Shown here piece after piece: positions 43,396-52,244 of a DNA stretch of 64,000 nucleotides (position 1 is its first letter; each line of letters opens with the position of its first letter). The translations under genes and the position numbers were made by a program. Source of the stretch: an uncultured Pelagibacteraceae bacterium (GTDB lineage: Bacteria; Pseudomonadota; Alphaproteobacteria; Pelagibacterales; Pelagibacteraceae); the NCBI GenBank assembly GCA_902560015.1, contig CACEKA010000004.1, positions 1 through 64,000 of the forward strand, read 5' to 3'. Below the pieces are notes generated by a model. It was not told where the DNA came from. It did no database searches and saw only the letters and a program-made list of their open reading frames with translations.

Positions 43396-44124
43396 TTAAT
43401 TTTTATAATCTGGTTCTTCTTTATCTAAAATTAATCTTATTTGCTTAAGATGCAACTTTGCTAAATCAATGGGGTAATTTGCTGTTTCTTGAGCTGTTTT
43501 CTCTGCAACTTCATCACTTACGATATTCAATTCTTCATTAGTTGATAAAGCAGTTAGGTAAGTCTCTGCTGCTTTTTCAAAATAATACAAATAATTAAAA
43601 CCTTCAGCTATTGTCTCGCCTGTAGTAATAATTCCATGATTAGCTAGCAACATATGCTGCTTGTTACCAAGTGCGTTAGCCATCTTGATTGACTCATCTT
43701 CAAAACCTAACCCTCCAAACTCGTTGAAAACAGAAACTCTATTGTAAAATATCATTGTATTTTGATCGATAGGTTTCATAGTAGGATCTTTTAAGGTTGA
43801 TAGAGCAGTTGCATATTTTGAATGCACATGAAAAATACATTTTGCATGAGGTACTTTTTGATGGATAGTTCCATGAATACTTATTGCTGTAGGATCAATT
43901 AAGCCAGGCTCATTTTTTAAATCATTGATGTTTTCTTTTGTTACCAAAATTAAATCACTAGCTTTAATTTGGCTAAAATGGATACCAGCTTTATTCACAT
44001 AAAAATCAGTTGTTGAACCGGGAACACAAGCGCTAAAATGATTAGCGACACCCTCGTGCATATTTAGTCTTGCTGTCCATCTAAAAGTGGCAGCTAGATC
44101 TCTCTGTAATTCTGTTATTTCCAT
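43396..44124 (-). CDS. Class II aldolase/adducin-family protein
   Basis: This 242-residue zinc-dependent aldolase-type protein has metal ligands in FHVHSKYATAL and the downstream LANHGIITTG, as in FucA/AraD proteins. Members cleave or epimerise phosphorylated sugars, decarboxylate, or act on hydroxy acids. It is first in the minus-strand operon with the thioesterase, TauD, HD and GMC genes; only 35 bp separate its start from the divergent BKACE gene. Its job in quaternary amine breakdown is unclear. Confidence 0.82.
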   Translation of the reverse strand: MEITELQRDLAATFRWTARLNMHEGVANHFSACVPGSTTDFYVNKAGIHFSQIKASDLILVTKENINDLKNEPGLIDPTAISIHGTIHQKVPHAKCIFHVHSKYATALSTLKDPTMKPIDQNTMIFYNRVSVFNEFGGLGFEDESIKMANALGNKQHMLLANHGIITTGETIAEGFNYLYYFEKAAETYLTALSTNEELNIVSDEVAEKTAQETANYPIDLAKLHLKQIRLILDKEEPDYKN

Positions 44125-44159
44125 TTTTACTAAATTAAACTATATTTAAAATACAAATT

Positions 44160-45047
44160 ATGAGCAATAAGGTTTTTATTTCATGCGCAGTAACAGGATC
44201 AGGTGATACTGCTAGCAAACATCCAGATTTACCTAAAACTCCAGAACAAATTGCAATAGCTTCAATTGAGGCCGCAAAAGCAGGGGCTGCAATAGCACAT
44301 ATTCATGTTAGAGAAGAAGATGGCACTCCAAGTAGAAGATTAGAGTTATATAAAGAAGTTGTTGATAGGGTTCGATCAAGCGACACTGATGTAATTTTAA
44401 ATTTAACAACAGGTATGGGAGGAGATCTTGATATAGGTCAGGGTGATAACCCATTAGATTTTGGACCAATGACTGATATGGCAAATGTTATGGAAAGAAT
44501 TGCAAATGCTGAACAATTTCTTCCAGAGATTTGTACACTTGATGCAGGAACTTTAAATTTTGGTGATGGATCAACAATTACTGTTAATACGCCTAATGAT
44601 TTAAGAAAAGCTGCAAAAAAATTAAAAGAGATTGGTGTTAAACCTGAAATAGAAGCTTTTGATTTAGGGAACATGTGGTTTGGAGCTCAGCTATATAAAG
44701 AAGGATTATTAAGTGACCCACCTATGTTTCAAATGTGTTTAGGAATACCTTGGGGTGCACCTGCAACAACATTAGCAATGCAAGCAATGAAAGATATTAT
44801 GCCAAAAGAAGGTGTGTGGTCAGGTTTTGCAATTTCAAAAAATGAAATGCCATTTGTTGCTCAAACTGTTTTAATGGGAGGAAACCCAAGAGTTGGATTA
44901 GAGGATAATTTATATTTATCAAAAGGTAAGCTTGCTACTAACGCTCAATTAGTTGAAAAAGCTATAAGAATTATTGATGAAATTGGTTATACACCAATGA
45001 CACCAGCCGAGACTAGAGAACAATTAAAATTAGTAAAACATTTTTAG
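44160..45047 (+). CDS. cdhC: BKACE enzyme, probable 3-dehydrocarnitine cleavage enzyme
   Basis: This 295-residue beta-keto acid cleavage enzyme has the zinc ligands H47-x-H49 (AHIHVRE) and family landmarks LTTGMGGDLDIG, PEICTLDAGTLNFGDG and FQMCLGIPWGAP. BKACE proteins condense a beta-keto acid with acetyl-CoA to give acetoacetate and a new acyl-CoA. The sequence and its relationship to the thioesterase and carnitine dehydrogenase genes point to 3-dehydrocarnitine, giving betainyl-CoA. Its stop overlaps the GTG of the small ABM gene. Confidence 0.83.
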   Translation: MSNKVFISCAVTGSGDTASKHPDLPKTPEQIAIASIEAAKAGAAIAHIHVREEDGTPSRRLELYKEVVDRVRSSDTDVILNLTTGMGGDLDIGQGDNPLDFGPMTDMANVMERIANAEQFLPEICTLDAGTLNFGDGSTITVNTPNDLRKAAKKLKEIGVKPEIEAFDLGNMWFGAQLYKEGLLSDPPMFQMCLGIPWGAPATTLAMQAMKDIMPKEGVWSGFAISKNEMPFVAQTVLMGGNPRVGLEDNLYLSKGKLATNAQLVEKAIRIIDEIGYTPMTPAETREQLKLVKHF

Positions 45048-45355
45048 TGTCAAAAATAATAGTTATTGCAAGCTTTTATCCCAAACAAGATAAATATAAT
45101 AATGTAAGAGAAATTTTATTATCTATGATAAATCCAACAAGATTAGAGGAAGGAAATGAGCTTTATAATTTATATGAAGAAAAAAATACTAATGATGAAA
45201 GTAAATTTTTTCATTTATTTGAAATATATAAAGATTCTAAAGCATTAGATTTCCATAGGAATACATCGCACTATAAAGATTATAGATCTAAAATCATTGA
45301 CCTATTAAGCAAGCCTATAGAGGTAAAAATTCTTAGTCCAATTGATAATAAATAA
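45047..45355 (+). CDS. ABM-domain (quinol monooxygenase/YgiN-like) protein
   Basis: This is a 102-residue single-domain ferredoxin-like alpha-beta barrel of the antibiotic biosynthesis monooxygenase type (IIVIASFYPKQDK, then FFHLFEIYKDSKALDFHRNTSHYK). Such proteins act as small oxygenases or as accessory folds, often without a known substrate. The GTG start overlaps the BKACE stop by one base, so the two are co-expressed. It converges on the 2-hydroxyacid dehydrogenase gene with six bases between. Confidence 0.75.
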   Translation: MSKIIVIASFYPKQDKYNNVREILLSMINPTRLEEGNELYNLYEEKNTNDESKFFHLFEIYKDSKALDFHRNTSHYKDYRSKIIDLLSKPIEVKILSPIDNK

Positions 45356-45361
45356 TTTTTT

Positions 45362-46390
45362 TTAATAACCTAGTTTTTTGTCAATCTGATTTAACAATTC
45401 TTTATTTTCTATAAAACGTTTTAAATTTTTAACAAAAATATCAAGGGTTAATTTAACATAATTACCATTATCATCTGATGAAACATGAGGTGTAATAATT
45501 AAATTTGGAGTGTCCCAAATTTTTGAATTTTTATCAATTGGCTCTGGAGTAAAAACATCCAGTATCGCCCCAGCAATTTCATTTTTATGTAATTTTTTGC
45601 ATAAAGTTTCATAATCCATTACTGATTGTCTTCCAACATTTACTATACCACACGTTGGTTTAAGCATATCAAGCCTTTTTTTGTTAATAAGATTTTTTGT
45701 TTCTGGAGTTTCTGGAACTGCTAAGTATAAAAAATCAGCATCTGGTAAAACACTATCAATATTTTCTATCGTGATAACTTTGTTGCAGCCATCAACTTTC
45801 TTTCCTCTTTTATTTACCCCTATAACGTTTGCTCCTAATAAATTAATATGTTTTGCCATCGAAGAACCAAGGGAACCCGTTCCTATAAGGACAATTGTTT
45901 TGCCAGATATTGGATTACTAAAAAGTGAAATAAATTCTTTATTTTTTTGATTAGTAACAATTTTAGTCAAATGATTTTGCAACATCAAAATAGCCATTAA
46001 CCCATATTCTCCAGCTTTTAAAGCATGTACTCCGCTACTGTTAGTTAAGATCAAATTATCAAACATCCAATCTAAAGGTAATAAATGTTCTACACCGGAG
46101 GAAACAACATGGATCCATTTTAAGTTCGGGGCAATTTTTTTTAGATTTTTAGTAGGAAAGTTCCATGATAATAAAATATCAGAGTCTGACATTGATTTTT
46201 CAAAATTTTCTTCATCCCAATCTACAAATACTTGTAATTTTTCTTTTATCTCAGGATAGTTTTTTAAAGCTTCATTTAAATGTTGCTCAGTAATTGTAAA
46301 ATTTTTTTCTCCCTCAGCATCAGTGGGGAATGAGCCTGGAGCCCAATGATTATTTTTAATATGAATCTTTATTTTTTTATCTCCAGTCAA
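45362..46390 (-). CDS. D-isomer-specific 2-hydroxyacid dehydrogenase
   Basis: This 342-residue NAD-dependent dehydrogenase has the cofactor motif IGTGSLGSSMA, catalytic arginine in NVGRQSVMD, glutamate in FTPEPI and histidine in TPHVSSDD. It interconverts a 2-hydroxy acid and 2-keto acid (glyoxylate/hydroxypyruvate-reductase-like group). It overlaps the 3' end of the Rieske oxygenase gene by 14 bp on the same strand, suggesting it acts on a product of that oxygenase. Confidence 0.85.
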   Translation of the reverse strand: MTGDKKIKIHIKNNHWAPGSFPTDAEGEKNFTITEQHLNEALKNYPEIKEKLQVFVDWDEENFEKSMSDSDILLSWNFPTKNLKKIAPNLKWIHVVSSGVEHLLPLDWMFDNLILTNSSGVHALKAGEYGLMAILMLQNHLTKIVTNQKNKEFISLFSNPISGKTIVLIGTGSLGSSMAKHINLLGANVIGVNKRGKKVDGCNKVITIENIDSVLPDADFLYLAVPETPETKNLINKKRLDMLKPTCGIVNVGRQSVMDYETLCKKLHKNEIAGAILDVFTPEPIDKNSKIWDTPNLIITPHVSSDDNGNYVKLTLDIFVKNLKRFIENKELLNQIDKKLGY

Positions 46391-47738
46391 AGTTTCCTCT
46401 TTCTTCCATCATATGAAGGTTTTTAATAATATTATCATCTCTTTCCTTCAAAGGCATATCTTCTAATTCAAATTGCATATTCATAACTGATAAACAGATC
46501 GATCTAACATATTCTTTATCATTGTTTGTTTTTTTTGGTGCTCTTAATACAGTGTCTTGTCCATTAGTTCTTACTACCTGACCCTTAATTTTTTGTGGTT
46601 GTGGTGGATCATTGCCTTCTTTTAATTCTTTTATTAATTTTCTTATTCTACGTCTATAAATCATTACTCCTTTGTCGGTTGGCATTAAATGTTCTCCTTT
46701 ATGACTACTAATTGATCCCATTCCTTCAACAGCCTCTGCATCACCTGGACTTCTTTGTTTTTCTTCTTTAGTTCTATTTGAAATCTCACCTGCTTCTATT
46801 TTTTCATATCCCTCTTGATTATCATATTCGATAGGATCACCTCTTTCACCAAAATTTGCCCAAGCAAGAGCAACGCAATGATGATCGTCAATAGGAACAA
46901 CCCACCTTGTAAAAGAACTTCTTCCAAAGTATTTACTTTTTGTACCATCAGCAGCAAAAGCTGCACCAGCTTGAGTAAAATTAGGTAAAATTAGTTCATT
47001 TACTCTAACCCATACATTGTCATTAATTCTTCTTGTGTTACATCCTAAATATTGAACCCCTCTTTCATAAAATTCTATTTCTCCAACTTCAGCAAAACCC
47101 TCTGAAAATTGAACACCAGAACTTTGACCGTGTAAAAATGATGTATGAAGTGGGTCCATAATAGCATCTAAAACTTGGATCCAATTACAATTATAATTTA
47201 TCCGATATGGACTTGAAGTATTCCCTGGAATTTTAAATGAATCATAATGTGGAAATCCAGGAATTTTATCCATTGGTCCAAGATAAGAAAATACTAAGCC
47301 ATTAAATTCTATTACAGGGTAAGCTCCAAGTTTAAAAGTTTCTCTTAATTTTTTTGCTTGTTTTGACTCTGGATCCTCACCAGGTGTTTCAAGTATTTCA
47401 CCATTTGGTGAAAAAAGCCATCCATGATAACAGCATCTTATACCTTTATCTTCAGTTTTGCCATAAACCATTGAAGCTCTTCTGTGGGGACAAGCTTTAT
47501 GGACTAATCCTATGTTCCCTTTTGAAGTTTTAAATATTACTAAATCTTCTCCTAAAATTCGAATTTCTCTTGGGACCTCACTTACTTCAGAAGTTAAAGC
47601 AACAGGATGCCAATATCGTCTTAAATATTCTCCACAAGCCGTCTGAGGATCTGTTCTTGCTAAGACTTCATCTATTTTTGGTATTGTTGACTGTTTGTAA
47701 CCTCTAAAATCTTCTTCTATAAATTTGTTGTTTTCCAT
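46377..47738 (-). CDS. Rieske oxygenase alpha subunit (phthalate/phenoxybenzoate dioxygenase-like)
   Basis: This 453-residue protein has a Rieske cluster bound by C83, H85, C102 and H105 and a mononuclear iron site built on D195, H198 and H203 (DPLHTSFLH). Length and C-terminal region resemble the phthalate-4,5-dioxygenase/phenoxybenzoate-dioxygenase alpha subunits. No reductase or ferredoxin gene is adjacent, so electrons must come from elsewhere, perhaps the pair at 19.6-21 kb. A second Rieske oxygenase is divergent 86 bp away. Substrate unknown; an aromatic or N-methylated acid are options. Confidence 0.85.
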   Translation of the reverse strand: MENNKFIEEDFRGYKQSTIPKIDEVLARTDPQTACGEYLRRYWHPVALTSEVSEVPREIRILGEDLVIFKTSKGNIGLVHKACPHRRASMVYGKTEDKGIRCCYHGWLFSPNGEILETPGEDPESKQAKKLRETFKLGAYPVIEFNGLVFSYLGPMDKIPGFPHYDSFKIPGNTSSPYRINYNCNWIQVLDAIMDPLHTSFLHGQSSGVQFSEGFAEVGEIEFYERGVQYLGCNTRRINDNVWVRVNELILPNFTQAGAAFAADGTKSKYFGRSSFTRWVVPIDDHHCVALAWANFGERGDPIEYDNQEGYEKIEAGEISNRTKEEKQRSPGDAEAVEGMGSISSHKGEHLMPTDKGVMIYRRRIRKLIKELKEGNDPPQPQKIKGQVVRTNGQDTVLRAPKKTNNDKEYVRSICLSVMNMQFELEDMPLKERDDNIIKNLHMMEERGNFDWR

Positions 47739-47824
47739 CTAATTTTACTAATCAAATATTTTATTGTAAATCTTAATATTCTAAAATAGGGTTTTCAATA
47801 TAATTAATAATTTTCTACCGGCAT

Positions 47825-48961
47825 ATGTCTAAAGAAAAAAGTTTAGTAAAAATAAAGAAATCAAAAAATGCAAATACTATATTTGGTCTCCCAGCTAAAT
47901 CTTATATTGATGAAAATTTTTGGAAAAAAGAATGTGAAACAGTTTTATCTAACGATTGGTTGTTTGTAGGTTTTGCTCATGAACTTAAAAATACTGGTGA
48001 TGTAATTCCGTTATTTATAGCAAATAAACCAATACTTCTTGTGCGAAATAATAATAATGAAATAAAAGCTTTTCACAATGTCTGTAGTCACAGATGTTTA
48101 AAGCTAATTGATGAAAAAAAAAATGTAGGTAAAATAATACGTTGTGCTTATCATGCTTGGAGCTATGATCTGGATGGAAAATTAAAAGCAGCACCTCACA
48201 TTGGTGGAACCGATCAACACAAACCAAAAGGTTTTAACTTTCTTGATCATGGTTTAAAACCTATAAGAATTCATATTTGGCACGATTGGATTTTTATAAA
48301 TTTCAATGGCAAAGCAAAAAAATTTGAACAATATGCCAAACCACTCATTTCAAAGTTTCACGATATTGATTTTACCAAATTAAGATATGCAACTACATTA
48401 GATTTTGGAAATATAAATACTAATTGGAAATTTTTGATTGAAAATTTTATAGAGCCTTATCACGTACAATTTGTTCATAAAACAACTACAAATCAGCCTT
48501 TAAAAGATCATTACACAGTTGTGGATGGAGTTTGTTATGGTAGTGGAGTAGATGTTGCCGAAGAGGATACTAAAAATAGCACTGCTTTATCTGTCACTTC
48601 TAGATATCTGTCTCTTTTTCCAAATTTTATAATTGGTACTTACTTTCCAAATCAAATCGGTGTTTATCTTAACGTACCTATAAGCCCAGGTTTGACCTCC
48701 CAAAAAAGGATAATTTATACAACAGACGGCAAAGATATGAGTAAAGAAGAAATTAAAATGGTTAAAAATATATGGTGGAGTGTTCATAAAGAAGATCACG
48801 AAATGTGTGAAAGACTTCAAGAAGGAAGACATTCTCCAGCATCTCACGGAGGTGGTCTTTTGTCTCCTGTATGGGAAAAAGGTGTTCAAGCATTTCAAAA
48901 ACTAATAGTTGATGCTACACTTAAATCTTCTAAATCAATAAAAAGGAAAAAAAATGTCTGA
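47825..48961 (+). CDS. Rieske monooxygenase alpha subunit (CntA/GbcA/choline-monooxygenase-like)
   Basis: This 378-residue oxygenase has Rieske ligands C87, H89, C107 and H110 and an iron site with H213 and H218 (EPYHVQFVH), preceded by an acidic bridging residue in LIENF, as in the carnitine/glycine-betaine/choline monooxygenase group. That group demethylates or cleaves quaternary amines, which fits the carnitine and betaine genes around it. The specific substrate cannot be set from sequence. Its 3' end overlaps the glyoxalase gene by 8 bp. Confidence 0.83.
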   Translation: MSKEKSLVKIKKSKNANTIFGLPAKSYIDENFWKKECETVLSNDWLFVGFAHELKNTGDVIPLFIANKPILLVRNNNNEIKAFHNVCSHRCLKLIDEKKNVGKIIRCAYHAWSYDLDGKLKAAPHIGGTDQHKPKGFNFLDHGLKPIRIHIWHDWIFINFNGKAKKFEQYAKPLISKFHDIDFTKLRYATTLDFGNINTNWKFLIENFIEPYHVQFVHKTTTNQPLKDHYTVVDGVCYGSGVDVAEEDTKNSTALSVTSRYLSLFPNFIIGTYFPNQIGVYLNVPISPGLTSQKRIIYTTDGKDMSKEEIKMVKNIWWSVHKEDHEMCERLQEGRHSPASHGGGLLSPVWEKGVQAFQKLIVDATLKSSKSIKRKKNV

Positions 48962-49373
48962 AGAAATTAATCTTGAGGGATATCGTCTCGCTCATACAAT
49001 GATAAGAGTTAAAGACTTAGAAGCATCTTTTAACTTTTATTGCAAAACTCTAGGAATGAAAGTTTTAAGAAAAACAGATTATCCAGAGGGAAAATTTACA
49101 AATGCATTTATCGGTTATGGACTTGAAACAGAGTCTCCTTGTTTAGAGCTAACTTGTAATTGGGATCAAAAAGAAGATTATGATAAAGGAAATGGTTGGG
49201 GACATGTTTGTATTGAAACACCAGATGTTTACAAAGCTTGTGAAGATCTTGAAAAATTAGGTGTAAACATAACTAGAAAACCAGGACCAATGAAACATGG
49301 AACAAGAGTAATCGCTTTTTGTGAAGATCCTGATGGATATAAAGTCGAATTAAATGAACCAATAAAAGTATAA
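48954..49373 (+). CDS. gloA: Glyoxalase I (lactoylglutathione lyase)-like VOC protein
   Basis: This 139-residue VOC-fold metalloenzyme has HTMIRVKDLEASFNFY (first metal His), a GWGHVCIETPDV strand and CEDPDGYKVEL with the C-terminal Glu, matching glyoxalase I. It detoxifies methylglyoxal adducts with glutathione. Being in the same transcript as a Rieske oxygenase, cupin and glutamine-synthetase-like gene suggests an aldehyde-type intermediate in this pathway. The 8-bp overlap with the Rieske gene shows coupling. Confidence 0.85.
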   Translation: MSEEINLEGYRLAHTMIRVKDLEASFNFYCKTLGMKVLRKTDYPEGKFTNAFIGYGLETESPCLELTCNWDQKEDYDKGNGWGHVCIETPDVYKACEDLEKLGVNITRKPGPMKHGTRVIAFCEDPDGYKVELNEPIKV

Positions 49374-49390
49374 ATCGAAAGGAAATAAGA

Positions 49391-49786
49391 ATGTCAAAAA
49401 AACCTCAACTATATAAATTTAAAGACATAGAAAATAGACTTCATACTTTAGAGCCAGGTAAAAGTTATATTAAACCATTTGTAACTAGCAAAGTTAGTAA
49501 TACGATGTGTGGAGGGTTAAATTTCTTAAATAAGGTGTCTGTGCCGTGGGATTTAACTTGTGATGAAATTATTTACTGTATGGAAGGAACTTTCAGATTA
49601 ACATGTGATGGCCAATCTTACATATGTAATCCTGGAGATGTTCTCTACATACCAAAAGATAATCATATAGCGTACGAATGTGATGAAAAATGCGTAATAT
49701 TTTATGCTGCCTACCCACATGACTGGAAGCAACAAGCAGGTATTACATTTGTTCCTGGAATTGATCCTGAGGATATGCCACAATAA
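49391..49786 (+). CDS. EutQ-like small cupin protein
   Basis: This 131-residue single-domain cupin has the motif region DEIIYCMEGTFRLTCDG and NPGDVLYIPKDNHI. It resembles EutQ-type or sugar-metabolism cupins. Most such proteins are small-molecule binders or isomerases with unproven chemistry. It lies between the glyoxalase and ligase genes with a recognisable Shine-Dalgarno sequence (GAAAGGAAA) before the ATG. Confidence 0.75.
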   Translation: MSKKPQLYKFKDIENRLHTLEPGKSYIKPFVTSKVSNTMCGGLNFLNKVSVPWDLTCDEIIYCMEGTFRLTCDGQSYICNPGDVLYIPKDNHIAYECDEKCVIFYAAYPHDWKQQAGITFVPGIDPEDMPQ

Positions 49787-49807
49787 TAAAGATTTAAGGA
49801 GATCAAT

Positions 49808-51229
49808 ATGAGCAAAAATGAAAAAATTTATTATGAAAATTTTAATGATGCGGTTGAGCGTAATAGAAAAAAAATTCCTTCTGTTCATAAAAAATTAAAA
49901 AACGCTGGTGTAAAATACGTTTTATCCAGTTGGATTGATCTCCACGGTATTCCAAAATCAAAACCAGTACCAATGAGTGATTTCGAACCCTTATGTTTGG
50001 GTAAAGGACCTCAATTTGCTGTGCATTCAATATCATTTGTCCCAGAACTTACACCTGCAGACTCTGATCAAGTTATGCTGCCAGATTTAGACTCTGTTTA
50101 CATTTGTCCTTGGGATACATCGACAGCAATTATTTTTGCAGATCTTTTTTGGGAAGATAAACCTTATAACGTTTGTCCAAGGCAGGCTTTAAAACGTAAC
50201 ATGCAAAAAGCCCAAGATGCTGGTTACAAAGGTATGGCTGGTGTAGAACCTGAATTTATTGCAATGAAATATGATGAGAATGGTCAACCTATAAAAGCTA
50301 TTGATACTGATCCAATAAAAGGAATAAGACCAAGACGCCAAGCTTTTGGTTATGACGTTGAACACTCATTAGACTCAATGCATTTTCTAAAAGAATTAAT
50401 TGATATTCTAAATGGATTAGGATGGAAGCTTCATGATGTAGTTGCTGAGGGAGCGTATTCACAATTTGAATTAGATTTTCATTACACAAACCTTTTAGAG
50501 ATGGCTGATAGATTAGTTTTTCTTCGTATTCTTTTAAAAGAAGTCGCTAAAAAGCATAATATGTTTATCACATTTATGCCAAAACCAACAATAGGTGATT
50601 GGAGATCTGGAGCTCACATAAATTTTTCAATGGTTGATAAAAATGGAAAAAATATTTTTGATGCTGGAAATAAATGGTCTAAGGAATCGTTGTTTGCTGT
50701 TGGTGGACTTATGAAACACGCAGAAGCATTGACTTCGATTACATGTTCAACTGTAAATTCATATAACGGACTGGTACCAAGAGTAGGTGGGTTTGAAGGG
50801 GGCACAGTTACTTGGGCGCCAACAAATATTACTTACGGACATAATAATAGATCCGCTCAGTTTAGGTTGCCACAAAATAGATATTGCATTGAAAATAGAG
50901 CTGCAGATATGACAATGAATGTATATTTAGCTTTTTCTATGACTCTTTCAGCAGCTGTAGAAGGTATTAAAAATAAAATTCATCCAGGTAAACCTACAGA
51001 TCAAGACCTTTACGATATGACTGATAGTGAATTTAAAAAACTTGGAATTAAAAGACTTCCGAGAAATTTACTAATGGCCATAGAAGCACTTAAAAAAGAC
51101 AATTTATCTGAAGAAGTAATAGGAACTGTTATGAAAAAATCTTTGCTTGCTTATAAGAATGATGAGTGGGAAAGATACCATCAAGCAGTTACTGATTGGG
51201 AAGTAAAAGAATACCTAAGACTTTATTAA
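49808..51229 (+). CDS. Glutamine-synthetase-family gamma-glutamyl ligase
   Basis: This 473-residue member of the glutamine synthetase superfamily has AGVEPEFIAM (glutamate/metal site), VAEGAYSQFELDF, GDWRSGAHINFS and NRSAQFRLP, matching the GlnT/gamma-glutamylmethylamide or gamma-glutamylpolyamine synthetase groups better than housekeeping GlnA, whose adenylylation tyrosine region is not evident. It would attach glutamate to an amine using ATP. In an amine-catabolic cluster, trapping of a methylamine or other amine product is the natural inference. A strong Shine-Dalgarno sequence (AAGGAGA) precedes the ATG. Confidence 0.8.
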   Translation: MSKNEKIYYENFNDAVERNRKKIPSVHKKLKNAGVKYVLSSWIDLHGIPKSKPVPMSDFEPLCLGKGPQFAVHSISFVPELTPADSDQVMLPDLDSVYICPWDTSTAIIFADLFWEDKPYNVCPRQALKRNMQKAQDAGYKGMAGVEPEFIAMKYDENGQPIKAIDTDPIKGIRPRRQAFGYDVEHSLDSMHFLKELIDILNGLGWKLHDVVAEGAYSQFELDFHYTNLLEMADRLVFLRILLKEVAKKHNMFITFMPKPTIGDWRSGAHINFSMVDKNGKNIFDAGNKWSKESLFAVGGLMKHAEALTSITCSTVNSYNGLVPRVGGFEGGTVTWAPTNITYGHNNRSAQFRLPQNRYCIENRAADMTMNVYLAFSMTLSAAVEGIKNKIHPGKPTDQDLYDMTDSEFKKLGIKRLPRNLLMAIEALKKDNLSEEVIGTVMKKSLLAYKNDEWERYHQAVTDWEVKEYLRLY

Positions 51230-51232
51230 TTC

Positions 51233-52243
51233 ATGGCGAATTATGAGAAGTTTAAATTAGGAAACATTAAACTTTTATCGGGTAAAATTTTAAATTCTGC
51301 AGAACTAGCGTATAAAACTTACGGTAAATTAAATAAGAATGGTTCAAATGTAATTGTTCTTCCAACTTTTTATACAGGAAGCCACATAAGAAACGAGGGA
51401 TTTATAGGAAAAAATAGAGCTATAAACCCAAATAAATATTTTATTGTATCTATAAATATGTTTGGAAATGGTTTTTCGTCATCGCCAAATAATTCTTCAA
51501 AAAATCAATTTGGTGCAAAATTTCCAACAATAACACTATGGGATAATATTTATTGTCAACACAAACTCATTACAGAGAAACTAAAAATAAAAAAAATAGC
51601 ACTAGTAACAGGTTGGTCAATGGCTGGTTGTCAGTCTTATCAATGGGCAGCACAATATCCAAATATGGTAAAAGCCATCCTTCCTTTTTGTGCCTCATCT
51701 AAAACATCAATCCATAATCATGTATTTTTAGAAGGAGTTAAAGCTGCACTTACCACTGACAAAAGTTGGAACAGAGGTAATTATAAAAAACAACCAGTTG
51801 AAGGTTTAAAAGCTTTTGGACGTGTCTATGCAGGTTGGGCTTTTTCTCAAAATTTTTATAGAGAAAAATTATATAAAAAGCTTGGTTATAAAAATTCAGA
51901 AGAATTATTAAAAGATTGGGCAAATGATCATGCTAATAATTGGGACGCAAATAATTTATTAGCAAAACTTAAAACATGGCAACTTAACGATATAAGTAAA
52001 GGACCAATTTATAATGATAATTATATCAAAGCACTTAAATCAATTAGAGCAAAGACAATTTTGATGCCTTGTAATCAAGATCTTTACTTTAGAACTGAAG
52101 ATAACAGATATGAAAAAAAATTTATTCCTCATTCATCATTAAGACCAATTGATTCATCTTTTGGACATTGTGCAGCAAATCCTGGAAATGATAAAAATTT
52201 TGAGAAAAAACTAGATAAAAATATTAAAGAATTATTAAATTAA
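51233..52243 (+). CDS. MetX-like alpha/beta hydrolase or acyltransferase
   Basis: This 336-residue alpha/beta-fold protein of the homoserine-acetyltransferase-like group has a nucleophile Ser in GWSMAG (typical MetX has GGSMGG), the Asp in MPCNQDLYF and the His in SFGHCAANP. Sequence differences at the elbow suggest it is not a standard methionine enzyme; it may be an esterase or amidase for the glutamylated or acylated intermediate. It follows the ligase gene by three bases and precedes carnitine dehydrogenase by one. Confidence 0.75.
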   Translation: MANYEKFKLGNIKLLSGKILNSAELAYKTYGKLNKNGSNVIVLPTFYTGSHIRNEGFIGKNRAINPNKYFIVSINMFGNGFSSSPNNSSKNQFGAKFPTITLWDNIYCQHKLITEKLKIKKIALVTGWSMAGCQSYQWAAQYPNMVKAILPFCASSKTSIHNHVFLEGVKAALTTDKSWNRGNYKKQPVEGLKAFGRVYAGWAFSQNFYREKLYKKLGYKNSEELLKDWANDHANNWDANNLLAKLKTWQLNDISKGPIYNDNYIKALKSIRAKTILMPCNQDLYFRTEDNRYEKKFIPHSSLRPIDSSFGHCAANPGNDKNFEKKLDKNIKELLN

Positions 52244-52244
52244 A

